DNA of 64,000 nucleotides, taken from NCBI RefSeq assembly GCF_019393635.1, contig NC_057863.1:625746291-625810290 (forward strand), given 5' to 3'. Made by a program: the position numbers and the translations under genes. Positions 32,026 to 42,045 of the stretch are shown piece after piece (positions within the stretch are counted from its first letter, which is position 1; every line of letters starts with the position of its first letter). Source of the DNA: Dromiciops gliroides (taxonomy: Eukaryota; Chordata; Mammalia; Microbiotheria; Microbiotheriidae). Under the pieces are notes generated by a model, which saw only the letters and a list, made by a program, of their open reading frames with translations, made no database searches and was not told where the DNA came from.

Positions 32026-32235
32026 GGCTAATGAGTTCATCAGAGAGATGTAAAAGGATTGCCTTGCTGCTGTGAGGGCCCAGTGGAGATTCCATGACAT
32101 AAGCTTGTAGAGGACCCAGTCAGCACACTTTTGTGATTTTTCTCCAGCTTTGTTTTGTATCATGTGATTAGGAGCAAAGGCAACAGACATTGGGGGGGCT
32201 TTGTAGGGAAAAATTGAGGTAGGAGAAGGGGAAAG

Positions 32236-32436
32236 GCCAGTTTTCTTGACAGAGATACTGGAGTGGTTTGCCATTTCCTTCTCATTTTACAGATGAGGAA
32301 ACTGAGGCAAACAGGGTAAAGTGACTTGTCTAGGGTCACACAGCTAGTAAGTGTCTGAGGGCAGATTTGGACTCAGGAAGATAAGTTTTCCTGACTCCTG
32401 GCTCTGTGCTCTATCCACTGAGTCACTGGGCTCCCC
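32236..32436 (-). repeat. MAR1-like SINE
   Basis: 'ttgacagagatactggagtg', 'gtttgccatttccttctcat', 'aaactgaggcaaacagggta', ending 'gagtcactgggctcccc'. Antisense, tail truncated. Confidence 0.78.
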
Positions 32437-33074
32437 TAAATCATATAGCCTTTGCCTAAAGCCTCCAGTGATGATGGTGAGAACTCCTACCTCCTGACAC
32501 AGCCCCTTCCCTTTTGGGTAGTTCTCATTATTAGGACATTTTACCAATATCAAATCTAAATCTGCCTCCTTGAGCCTTCCCGGCATCCCCACCCTTCTGA
32601 TCCCTGGTCAAACAGACCAAGCCTGGTACAGAGAGGTCCTTCAGATACAGGAAGACATTTAGCATGTCCTCCCTGAGACTTTTCTTCCAATTAAATGTCC
32701 CCTGTTTCTTCCTCCAGTCCTTGTGTGGCGTGGGGTCCTCCAATTATCCTGGTTGTCCATCTCTTTTCCTCTGTGTCTTTCCCAAGCTCATTACCCAGAA
32801 CAGAACCCCATAGTCTGGGTGTGGTCTGAGCAGGGCAGAGGTCTGTTGTCTCCTCATTTTACAAGTATTTGTTTAATGCCTACTTCATGCAAAGCATCAT
32901 GCCAGGCTCTCTGCCTTCAGATGTAAAGAATGAGAGGGAGGTGATCAGAATACCCATTTGGGAGAAGTAAATGAGATAGTAGGAGAACAGCTTTTATGTT
33001 GTAAATCTTAACCCTAAGTTGTCAGCCTTAAGGCTTTACATGAATGTCAGCTAACATCCTTGTTATCTTGAACA

Positions 33075-33335
33075 GAGGCAGCCAGGTGGCTCAGGGGATA
33101 GAGCCCTGGTCCTGGAGTCAGGAAGACTGAGTTCAAATCCAGCCTCAAGACACTTACTAGCTGTGTGACCCTGGGAAAGTCACTTAACTTCTGTTTGCCT
33201 TAGTTTCCTCAACTGTATGATAATAGCACCTACCTCCCAGGATTGTTGTAAAGAGTAAATGAGATAATATTTGTAAAATGCTTTGCAAACTATACATTGC
33301 CATATGTGTTAGTTATTATTATAAGACAAGATCCT
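33075..33335 (+). repeat. MIR-like long CORE-SINE
   Basis: 'ggcagccaggtggctcaggg' through 'tagtttcctcaactgtatga', 'gagataatatttgtaaaatg' and 'gttagttattattataag'. Same long form as at 7610. Confidence 0.85.
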
Positions 33336-33374
33336 CTCCTGTGCAATTTTATAATCAAGGTGGAGAGACAAGAC

Positions 33375-33585
33375 TGAGACACAGAATCATTAATGTAGAG
33401 TAGGGAACTCAGAGGTCATCAAGTCTAGTTCTTTCATTGATGAGGATACTGAGCCTGAGAGAAGGGAAGGAACTTGGGGAAATCGAGGTCATAGCTGAGG
33501 AGTGTCAGAGGCAGGATTTGAACCTGCATCTCCCTTCATTCCAGGTTCAGTGCTCCCTCCTCCACTGCACCAAGCTGTCCCTCTC
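33375..33585 (-). repeat. MIR SINE
   Basis: 'gaactcagaggtcatcaagt', 'tgatgaggatactgagcctg', 'gaggcaggatttgaacctgc'. Antisense. Confidence 0.8.
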
Positions 33586-33733
33586 ACACCATTAAATAAC
33601 GATATATTCCAAGACTCCAGTGGAGCTGTGATCTCATGAGTATTCCTGGGTTTTCTGCCTGCTTATCCTGTGCAGCTCCTGGCCACATCCTTCCTACAAG
33701 TTTGCCACAAGGTGTCCATCCAACCTCTGGACC

Positions 33734-34510
33734 TGATGTAGGAGGCAAAAAGGGGTTAAAAGAAAAGCCCAAGACCCAAGCTTAAATTCAGATATTAGCT
33801 CTAAAAGGGATTCAGACCCAGTTAATGTATAACTTACAAGTCAGGATGCTAAGTTCTCTTACCCACATAAATCAGTACCCATAACGGGAACAGAGGGGGT
33901 GAGGCCATGACTAGAAATAAATGGTAAATGAAGATGTTTTGAAACTAAGCATGGGAATCAGAAAGAGACATGTGCAGAAAAGGCCAAATTTGTCCCCAGA
34001 TTATGATGTGTAAACCCCCAAAACACACCTCCATGGAAAAAGGTACCTGCCTCGGGGGTTGGCTTAAGACCCCAGGAACTTCAAATTAAGATAGGCCCTC
34101 CCCTGTACCTCCCAAAGGTGGAGATGATTATAATGAGAAGGAATCAATTTATCCATACTATAAACATAACTGTCTTTTCTTTCACTATTTGATTGTTTAG
34201 TTTTGTTTTGTTTTTGTGGGGCAATGAGGGTTAAGTGACTTGCCCATGGTCACATGGCTGGTAAGTATCAAGTGTCTAAGGCTGGATTTGAACTCAGGTC
34301 CTTCTGAATCTAGGGCCAGTGCTTTATCCACTGCAGCACCACCTAGCTGCCCCTTCTTTCACTATTTGAGAGATACCTTTCCACTAGTCTGGTTCTCTCC
34401 CTGTGGTCACTCACAGTATTGCAATAAAACTTGGGAAACTGAGTCACTGAGCCTTGTAATTCTTTTGGGATGACTCACGATCAATTTGACCTTAATTCCA
34501 TCCCACGTCA
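33734..34510 (+). mobile_element. 5' LTR of provirus, with passenger SINE
   Basis: TGATGTAGGAGG ... CCCACGTCA. AATAAA lies in 'gcaataaaacttgggaaact' near 34423. It carries an antisense CORE-SINE at 34193-34353 bounded by TTCTTTCACTATTTGA (34177-34192, 34354-34369). Confidence 0.93.
34193..34353 (-). repeat. CORE-SINE inside the 5' LTR
   Basis: Antisense copy with tail 'gtggggcaatgagggttaag'. Same position and same TSD as in the 3' LTR at 39394-39548, and absent from the LTR copies at 10193 and 25143. Confidence 0.95.
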
Positions 34511-34512
34511 TT

Positions 34513-34531
34513 TGGAGCCCAACATGTGAGG
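34513..34531 (+). other. Primer-binding site of provirus
   Basis: TGGAGCCCAACATGTGAGG lies 2 nt after the LTR end CA. It resembles the Lys(1,2)-type site TGGCGCCCAACGTGGGGC but not perfectly. The tRNA assignment is tentative. Confidence 0.6.
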
Positions 34532-34566
34532 AACTTTTAGTCTCAGACTCAAACTCTTTTTCCGTT

Positions 34567-34718
34567 TTTTTTTTTTTTTTGGTGGGGCAATGAGGGTTAA
34601 CTTATTTGCTTAGGGTCACACAGCTGGTACATGTCAAGTGTCTGAGACTGGATTTGAACTCAGGTCCTCCTGAATCCAGGGCCAGTGCTCTATCCACTGC
34701 GCCACCTAGCTGCCCCCT
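34567..34718 (-). repeat. CORE-SINE in provirus leader
   Basis: Antisense copy with a T-run of about 18 and head 'cgccacctagctgccccc'. Confidence 0.93.
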
Positions 34719-35034
34719 TTCCTTTTTTTTTTGAAAGCAATGGGATGAGACCTTGCTAAGGTAAGTTTGGGATCTGCCTTTAACTCCTGCACTGGGGTTT
34801 TGGCTCATTTGGGAGACTGGCTCGCCAAATGGAGCAGGGATATTTCTCGTTGATTTGGGATCAAGTGATTTACCCTGAGGGATTTCGCCTTTTTTCTGAG
34901 AAGGGAAAAAGGGAATTGCCCTGTTGGCAAGACCCAGCAGTCTGGGGGATGCCTTGGATTGGGTACTTTGCCTTTAATTAATAGACACCCATGTGGACAC
35001 AGGTGTGGTGTCGGTAACCTCTGGGAGGTTAAGG

Positions 35035-35400
35035 ATGGGTCAGGAAGTTAGGGTAGTTTGGGATTAATTTTGACAAATTGGGAGAAGTCCAATTGCACTG
35101 ACCTGAAAAAGAAAATGGGTGGTGTTTCATTGCAATACTGTTTGGCCACAGCAACCCCCTCATTCAGCTCTTGGGTTCCCTGGGATGGAGTATGCATTGT
35201 GTTTTTCTCCTCCGTTGCTTCAAAAACCTCAGTCACATTGGGTGGGACCCCAGGGTCTGAGGTAGGATTTTTCTCAGGTGTGGTCTTAGCCCAACCCACC
35301 TTAAAGGGACAGGGAGAGAAAGCATTCTGCATGACCCCTCAGGTATATCCTTACAAATTTGGAAAAAATTGGACATGGGTGAGAAGAAAAAAATGACTTA
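35035..35400 (+). pseudogene. Possible gag remnant of the provirus
   Basis: An ATG at 35035 starts with MGQEV, the myristoylation-type start common to gammaretroviral Gag, at the expected distance behind the primer-binding site. The following sequence is not recognisable as capsid. Part of a fossil; broken. Confidence 0.35.
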
Positions 35401-35825
35401 TTTACAAGAGAAAGATTTAAGGTAATAGACCTCCTGATTAGCGCCTACCAGAGTGGGCTGGTCAGGAAAAAGCAAGCCCTCCTGATTAACCCTTACCAGA
35501 GTGGGTTGGTCAGGAAGAAGTAATATCTTATGGCTGTTTGTTTGGTTGTCATATGCAGCTGCTTGTTGTCTTGCGCATTTATATCTGTCAAATGTTGTAA
35601 TTAAGTTGTACAATCTGTGGGGAATTTTTGGTTGTACCCCCGTAGTCTTTCAGAGTGGTGGCCAGGCTCTGAAAGTAGGGGGAAGGGAAGTCTCTGACTT
35701 CTGGATATCTGTACAGGTGTGTGTCTACTTAAGAGTTTGAATTTGGAATTGGGATGTTAATTCTTTGCTAGGCATTCATAGCCTTAGATGAACATTGTAA
35801 AAGCTGGTTTGAAAATTCTGCTACT

Positions 35826-36073
35826 GGGGCAGCTAGGTGGCACAGTGGATAAAGCACCAGCCCTGGATTCAGGAGGACTTGAGTTCAAATCTGGCCTCAG
35901 ACACTTAACACTTACTAGCTGTGTGACCCTGGGCAAATCACTTAACCCCTATTGCCCCACAAAAAACAAACAAACAAACAAAACCAAATCTGGCCTCAGA
36001 CACTTGACACTTACTAGCTGTGTGATCCTGGGCAAGTCACTTAACCCTCATTGCCCAACCAAAAAAAAGAAAA
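35826..36073 (+). repeat. Dimeric CORE-SINE in the provirus
   Basis: A complete sense SINE (35827-35985, tail with ACAAACAAACAAA) is followed directly by a second 3' half (from 'aaatctggcctcagacactt' to 'cattgcccaaccaaaaa'). A single TSD, GAAAATTCTGCTACT / GAAAATGCTGCTACT (35811-35825, 36074-36088), brackets the whole unit. Confidence 0.92.
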
Positions 36074-36150
36074 GAAAATGCTGCTACTTTGAAATTTTTT
36101 GTAGTGGAATGGATAAAAATCAGGAGCTATTTGTAATGTGTAAAAGTTTT

Positions 36151-36296
36151 TTTTTTTTTTTCAGGGCAGTGAGGGTTAAGTGACTTGCCCAGGGTCACAC
36201 AGCTAGTAAATGTCAAGTGTCTGAGGCCGCATTTGAACTTAGGTCCTCCTGAATCCAGGGCCGGTGCTCTATCCACTGTGCCACCTAGTTGCCCCC
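36151..36296 (-). repeat. CORE-SINE in the provirus
   Basis: Antisense copy. TSD AATGTGTAAAAGTTTT at 36135-36150 and 36297-36312, exact. Confidence 0.95.
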
Positions 36297-36956
36297 AATG
36301 TGTAAAAGTTTTAATGAGAAATGATCTCTAGTCAAGTGTGACTTGTGGTTGTGCTGCTGCTTTCTTTCTCTCCCCCCTCACCCCCCCTCCAGCTCAGGTG
36401 CTGGCTGGCTGGCTGTAGCACCAAAACGGAGTGGTGGGTGAGAGAGAGAATGTTTAGAAAATCTTAAGAAATTGTCCAGAGTATTTTAAATTATTGCTAA
36501 AAGCAAATAGAAAGAAACCTGTGCCATTTTGTATTGACAGTTCAAAGAATTTGAAATCTTGATAAAAAAAAGAGGGGGAGTATATTTAAGGTGAACTGCC
36601 ACTTTAAGTGCTCACCTGCCATTTCAAGGTTTGTGAATTCTGGAAGAAACCAAAGAGTAATTGAGTTTGATTGGAAAACTAAAATGCTGTTGGAATACTG
36701 CTAAGTTTTAAAGTTACTTTTAAATTGGTGTATATGTATTAAAATTGGAAACAAAGCAATTGATGGTTTTAACAAAAACAGGTACATTAGCTATTTCCTC
36801 TAAGACAGAGGAAAGCATTGGAAGCTGGTAAATCATTACAGAGAAAAAGACCTTCTAGACTTTTTATAATTTGTAAACTTGCCAGAAAATCACTTGTTAC
36901 AAGGAAGGGTTTTGCTGAGGATTTATAAGGTTGCTTCTTGTATAGAAGTAATTTCT

Positions 36957-37110
36957 TTTCTTTTCTTTTCTTTTTCAGGGCAATGGGGGTTAAGTGACTT
37001 GCCCAGGGTCACATAGCTAGTAAGTGTCAAGTGTCTGAGGCCAGATTTAAACTCAGGTCCTCCTGAATTCAGGGCTGGTGCTTTATCCACTGCTCCACCT
37101 GGCTGCCCCC
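36957..37110 (-). repeat. CORE-SINE in the provirus
   Basis: Antisense copy with tail 'tttcagggcaatgggggtta'. TSD AGAAGTAATTTCT at 36944-36956 and 37111-37123. Confidence 0.95.
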
Positions 37111-37706
37111 AGAAGTAATTTCTAATGATTGATCTTTACACCAGGATAACGTTTATGGAAGGAAAAACCAAGCAACATGTGTGTGTCCTGGTAAATCTTT
37201 TTTGTTCACTGTAACTTCGTGAGAGTAGAGGTTTCTTATTTAAGATAAAATATTTTGGGACAGTAATTTATAATATTGTTTTGAGTTTTGAATTCAGGTA
37301 TAAGTGTTTGGGTGGTTAAGCCAGTAATCCAAGTACTGGAAAGAATGTCACAAATCAATGACACAAGAGAGAATATGCTGCTTACAGGTGGAGGTATCTG
37401 GGAAAAAGCCAAGAAGACAATTTAGGACTCAATCCGAGGTAGGCTCCTTTTGGCTCATTGAGTTCCTGCTGAAAATGTTTCCCCACCTGGCTATCCCTGA
37501 ATTTGGCTATTACTGTATGACTGGTGGTCACTTGTAACTTTTACCTGCAATCAAACAGAGCTAAGGATGTTTTATCCTGGCCTTATAATCATGTCCCTGC
37601 TTTTTCTTTTATAGTAGATTTCTATAATCAGAGCAAGTAGTCAGAAGAAATGAGCACAATGCAAGTATGTAAGATCTTACTGTTTTCAGTTTAAATGTCA
37701 TCACTT

Positions 37707-37898
37707 AAAAATTTTTTTTAATTTAATTTAATTTTTAATTTTAATTTTAATTTTTTTTTTTTAGTGAGGCAATTGGGGTTAAGTGACTTGCCCAGGGTCA
37801 CACAGCTAGTAAGTGTTAAGTGTCTGAGGCCGGATTTGAACTCAGGTACTCCTGACTCCAGGGCCAGTGCTCTATCCACTGCGCCATCTATCTGCCCC
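37707..37898 (-). repeat. CORE-SINE in the provirus, long TTAAT tail
   Basis: Antisense copy whose tail has expanded into TTTAATTTTAA repeats. TSD TGTCATCACTT at 37696-37706 and 37899-37909. Confidence 0.95.
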
Positions 37899-38099
37899 TG
37901 TCATCACTTTTTACGTCAAACAACAAGGTATATTAATATTCAGGTTTGCCATCTGCCTGCTAATGCTTACATGGTATTATGAAAAGGTTAAATTAACTGG
38001 GTATCTTTTTGGTTTAGAAGAAAGTGAAATTCCTCCCCATTCAGATGAAAGCGAGGATGGTAACTAGGAAACATAGTTATGCATTTTAGGTTTTATCAT

Positions 38100-38600
38100 A
38101 AATCTGCCCAGTCAGATCTCTGTTATGTACTGCCAAGGACACCAAGCTACCAACTATATAGCACAAGGGAATCACAGGGCAGACCTTGCTGCTAGATTAG
38201 CTGTTAAGTCCATTCGCCGGTCCACTCTAGCCCTGGTCCCCTTGCCATCCTCCTGTGCCCCAACGGTATCTCCCCTTTCTATACCAAGGAGGAGATTATA
38301 AATCTTTAGTGTTAACTACCAACTGCTTAAGCCCATATGTTATCTTGGGCTATTTGGATCTCAAAGTAAGAATGCTACTGCCTCTTCTTATACTAGAGTC
38401 AGAAGAGGAACCTGGGATAACTTTCTTTGGTGGGTCTGGAAAACTGCTGCCCTCACTATTCCTTTTGTTGGGTAACTTGAACATGAAGTTATGCTTACAA
38501 ATTTAACTTTGGTAATAGAATAAATGTCTTATTCTACTGTATTAGGGTTACAAGAATTGGAAGAGTGCTTAAACTCTCTGGCAAATGTGATCCTGGACTG
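38100..38600 (+). pseudogene. RNase H and env TM-like remnants of the provirus
   Basis: At about 38161-38205 one frame reads GNHRADLAARLA, matching the conserved end of retroviral RNase H. At about 38546-38596 another reads LQELEECLNSLANVIL, similar to the TM region of gammaretroviral Env. Their closeness shows that much of the interior is gone. Broken fossil. Confidence 0.6.
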
Positions 38601-38921
38601 AGGCAGAGTCTATATGGTTCAGAACACCTCCTGAAGGTTGAGCTCCAGTACAGAGGTTACCTGGATGGCTGAAACTGTTCACAGCTGCTTGCTTTGTCCA
38701 GTTTTTCATGGAACTCTTAGATTTATTCTGTATTAGGGTCCCTGTTGTCCCTTGGTCTGTTCGTAAATCATTTGTGTCTTGTGTTGTGGTTCTTGCATTT
38801 GTAACTCTGGTTCCTAGATCTCCCTCAATTCATAACCCCCCCATGGGTCCCTACTTTGCCCCCACTCAGCAGGAAGCAGTAATAGAAGGGATAATCTGCA
38901 TCCCTTTTCCCAAGGTATATG

Positions 38922-38933
38922 AAAAGGGGGGAA
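38922..38933 (+). other. Polypurine tract of provirus
   Basis: GAAAAGGGGGGAA directly abuts the TGATGTAGG start of the 3' LTR, as expected for the plus-strand primer. Confidence 0.85.
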
Positions 38934-39705
38934 TGATGTAGGAGGCAAAAAGGGGTTAAAAGAAAAACCTAAGACCCAAGCTTTAATTCAGATATTAGCT
39001 CTAAAAGGGATTCAGACCCAGTTAACGTATAATTTACAAGTCAGTATGCTAAATTCTCTTACCCGCATAAATCAATACCCATAACGGGAACAGAGGGGGT
39101 GAGGCCATGACTAGAAATAAATGATAAATGAAGATGTTTTGAAACTAAGCATGGGAATCAGAAAGAGACATGCGCAGAAAAGGCCAAATTTGTCCCCAGA
39201 TTATGACGTGTAAACCCCCAAAACACACCTCCATGGAAAAAGGTACCTGCCTCGGGGGTTGGCTTAGGACCCCAGGAACTCCAGATTAGGATAGGCCCTC
39301 CCCTGTACCTCCCAAAGGTGGAGATGATTATAATGAGAAGGAATCAATTTATCCATACTATAAATATAACTGTCTTTTCTTTCACTATTTGATTGTTTTG
39401 TTTTGTTTTTGTGGGGCAATGAGGATTAAGTGACTTGCCCATAGTCACATGGCTGGTAAGTATCAAGTGTCTGAGGCTGGATTTGAACTCAGGTCCTTCT
39501 GAATCTAGGTCCAGTGCTTTATCCACTGCAGTACCACCTAGCTGCCCCTTCTTTCACTATTTGAAAGATATCTTTCCACTTTTCTGGTTCTCTTCCTGTG
39601 GTCACTCATAGTATTGCAATAAAACTTGGGAAACTGAGTCACTGAGCCTTGTAATTCTTTTGGGATGACTCACGATCAATTTGACCTTAATTCCATCCTA
39701 CATCA
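38934..39705 (+). mobile_element. 3' LTR of provirus, with passenger SINE
   Basis: TGATGTAGGAGG ... CCTACATCA followed by TSD GACC. It carries the antisense CORE-SINE at 39394-39548 between TTCTTTCACTATTTGA-type repeats, matching the 5' LTR. Confidence 0.93.
39394..39548 (-). repeat. CORE-SINE inside the 3' LTR
   Basis: Shares diagnostic changes with the copy at 34193-34353 ('cacatggctggtaagtatca', 'gtccttctgaatctagg'), so both descend from one insertion. Confidence 0.95.
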
Positions 39706-39898
39706 GACCCAACCCAGACTTGGGGCCCTTTCTGAATTTCTTTTGACCCCAGGAGGATGCCATTAACCCTCCCTCCTACTTTATGACTAGCCCATCTTCT
39801 TGATCACATCATAAATTTTTTTGATGATGAACTTTATTACAATTTTCCTTCTTAGCCCCTCATTTGTAGCCTGCTCATAGCTCCTGGGACATAAATAT

Positions 39899-39904
39899 CA
39901 TATC

Positions 39905-39977
<73 letters not shown>

Positions 39978-40158
39978 CCTATGTATCTACCTGTCTGTCT
40001 GTCTGTCTATCTATTTTTCTGTTTGTATGTCTTTCTGTCTGCCTGTCTGTCCATCTGTCCATCTATCTGTCTGTCTGTCTTTCCATCCATCCACCCACCC
40101 ACCCACCTACCTACCTATCCATTCATCTATCTCTCTACCTAGCTACATCTATCCATCC

Positions 40159-40231
<73 letters not shown>

Positions 40232-40301
40232 CCAATCTCTCTGTCATCTATCATCTATCTATCTACCTCTCTACCTTTCCAATCTATCCACCCATCATCT
40301 G

Positions 40302-40377
<76 letters not shown>

Positions 40378-40545
40378 CCTCTCTACCTCTCTACCTATCT
40401 CTCTGTCATCTATCTTTCTATCATCCATCCATCATCTATCAATCATCTATCTATCATCTCTCTATCTACCTCTCTATCTCTCTGTCATCTACCTACCTCT
40501 GTCTATTTCTTTCTCTCCATTTATCTCTCCATCTATCTATGCCTC
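39899..40545. repeat. Large compound (TATC)n microsatellite
   Basis: About 640 bp of TATC with TGTC, CATC, CACC, TACC and TCTC variants. Several long pure TATC blocks are separated by mixed units. A 176-aa open frame across it is purely repeat-derived. Confidence 0.97.
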
Positions 40546-40554
40546 ATTCTGCCC

Positions 40555-40915
40555 TAGGAATCCATCACCTCTCTTTCTGGAGGTGGTTACTACGTTTCAC
40601 CATGAGTCCTTTGGGATGGGGATTGATCACTGTATTCATCAGAGTTCTGAAGGATGTAATTAATTTTCTTTTTTTTTTCTTTTTTTAAAGTGAGGCAATT
40701 GGGGTTAAGTGACTTGCCCAGGGTCACACAGCTAGTAAGTGTTAAGTATCTGAGGCCGGATTTGAACTCAGGTACTCCTGACTCCAGGGCTGGTGCTCTA
40801 TCCACTGCGCCACCTAGCTGCCTCGATGTAACTCATTTTCAATTCTTCGGAGAGGGCTGTACTCTATGACTCAGCTATACAACATCATTTTGACACTGCT
40901 GTTCAAAAGGTGGAC
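40555..40915 (-). mobile_element. L1-like 3' fragment with nested CORE-SINE
   Basis: 'ccatcacctctctttctgga' and 'gggattgatcactgtattca' recall L1 3' UTR text, antisense. The nested SINE is at 40669-40824 with TSD GATGTAATTAATTTTC / GATGTAACTCATTTTC. Confidence 0.65.
40669..40824 (-). repeat. CORE-SINE
   Basis: Antisense copy 'aaagtgaggcaattggggtt' to 'ctagctgcctc'. TSD at 40653-40668 and 40825-40840, with two mismatches. Confidence 0.94.
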
Positions 40916-41045
40916 CTTTGGTTCTCAGAGAAGTTTGGGGTTGGCAATAGAACTTTGCCATTTCAACAAGGCAAATTGACTGGCTCTCTTCAGCCTGCTT
41001 AATCTGGGGTCCCACTCACCTGGAGATGGCGCTTTGCACCAAATT

Positions 41046-41061
41046 CCCACCAGGGGGCGTG
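41046..41061 (+). promoter_or_regulatory. CTCF-like motif
   Basis: CCCACCAGGGGGCGTG is an excellent match to the CTCF core (CCACCAGGGGGCGC type), preceded by GATGGCGC 20 bp upstream. It lies in unique sequence. Occupancy is not shown by sequence. Confidence 0.6.
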
Positions 41062-41733
41062 TGGAGACCACAGAGTTAGGAACCTAACTCCATGAAGCCC
41101 CATGGAACCTTTGGTCTTTCCAAAAAGCTACTCTTCAGTACCGTTTGTTTGTTTGTTTTGTTCATCAGTTCTTTTGGAATCTCAAACTCCTCTTTTCTTT
41201 CCAGAGAATATAACTAGGACTAAAAGGTCCAGGTTGCAGGGAAGCTGATTTTGGCTCAATAAAAACGAACAAATCATTGGAGGTATCTAATGATACAACA
41301 GCGCACCTTACAAAGCAGTGAGCTCTTGCCCACTGAAAGAAAGCACTTTGCTTTTGTCTTGTATTTATTTCATAAATATTTGTATATGTACATGTTGTTT
41401 TCCCAGATAGAATGTAGACTCTCTAAAACAGAAACTGTTGCACTTTTGTCTTTGTATCTTCAATGCCTAGAACAGTGTCTGCAGTACATTCATAAGTCAG
41501 TCTCCTTATTTCTTATCTGCATAGACATGGTGGCCTCTAGAATTTGTTTCCTCTCATACTGAATAAGGAGTATGGTCAAGTTTACTGGAAGCCAAGAGGA
41601 ATGGAGAATGAGGAAGGTTGAGTATCCCTGATAGAGCCAAGTTGGCATTCTTTGCTGTTCATCACACATAGCCTTCTGTTTGGATTTCCAAGCTCTTTCT
41701 AACTTGGCCCCCTCCTACCTTTCCAATCTTTTT

Positions 41734-41880
41734 ACCTTTTTCTTTTTCTTTGGTGAGGCAATTGGGGTTAAGTGACTTGGCCAGGGTCACACAGCTAGTA
41801 AGTGTCTGAGGCTGGATTTGAACTCAGGTACTCCTGAATCCAGGGCCAGTGCTTTATCCACTGCACCATCTAGCTGCCCC
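41734..41880 (-). repeat. CORE-SINE, first of a pair
   Basis: Antisense copy. TSD TCCAATCTTTTT at 41722-41733 and 41881-41892. Confidence 0.94.
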
Positions 41881-41898
41881 TCCAATCTTTTTAAACTT

Positions 41899-42045
41899 TT
41901 TTGTTTTGTTTTGTTTTTCAGGGCAATGGGGGTTAAGTGACTTGCCCGGGGTCACACAGCTAGTAAGTGTCTGAGACCAGATTTGAACTCAGGTACTCCT
42001 GAATCCAGGGCTGGTGCTTTATCCACTGCGTCACCTAGCTGCCCC
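41899..42045 (-). repeat. CORE-SINE, second of a pair
   Basis: Antisense copy of the GCAGGG-tail type. TSD AATCTTTTTAAACTT at 41884-41898 and 42046-42060. Its target overlaps the TSD of the neighbouring SINE. Confidence 0.94.

Larger units (their letters stand above)
33734..39705 (+). mobile_element. Decayed provirus, family A (class I-like ERV)
   Basis: Two LTRs of about 775 bp in direct orientation enclose 4.4 kb. The element has TSD GACC (33730-33733 and 39706-39709), a primer-binding site just after the 5' LTR and a polypurine tract just before the 3' LTR. Recognisable internal parts are a possible gag start, an RNase H remnant and an env TM-like remnant. The interior is far shorter than a complete provirus, carries many breaks (well over ten) and holds several CORE-SINEs. 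LTRs differ at roughly 4% of sites by eye, suggesting on the order of 10-20 My. The class I assignment rests on the 4-bp TSD and the pol and env fragments. Broken fossil. Confidence 0.9.

Noticed and set aside
35058-35396. 112-codon plus-strand frame in the provirus as a host gene
   Set aside because: It lies in the leader/gag region of a fossil provirus and shows no host protein similarity that I recognise.
39899-40545. CRISPR-like regular array
   Set aside because: There are no spacers. It is a simple tetranucleotide microsatellite in a vertebrate genome.
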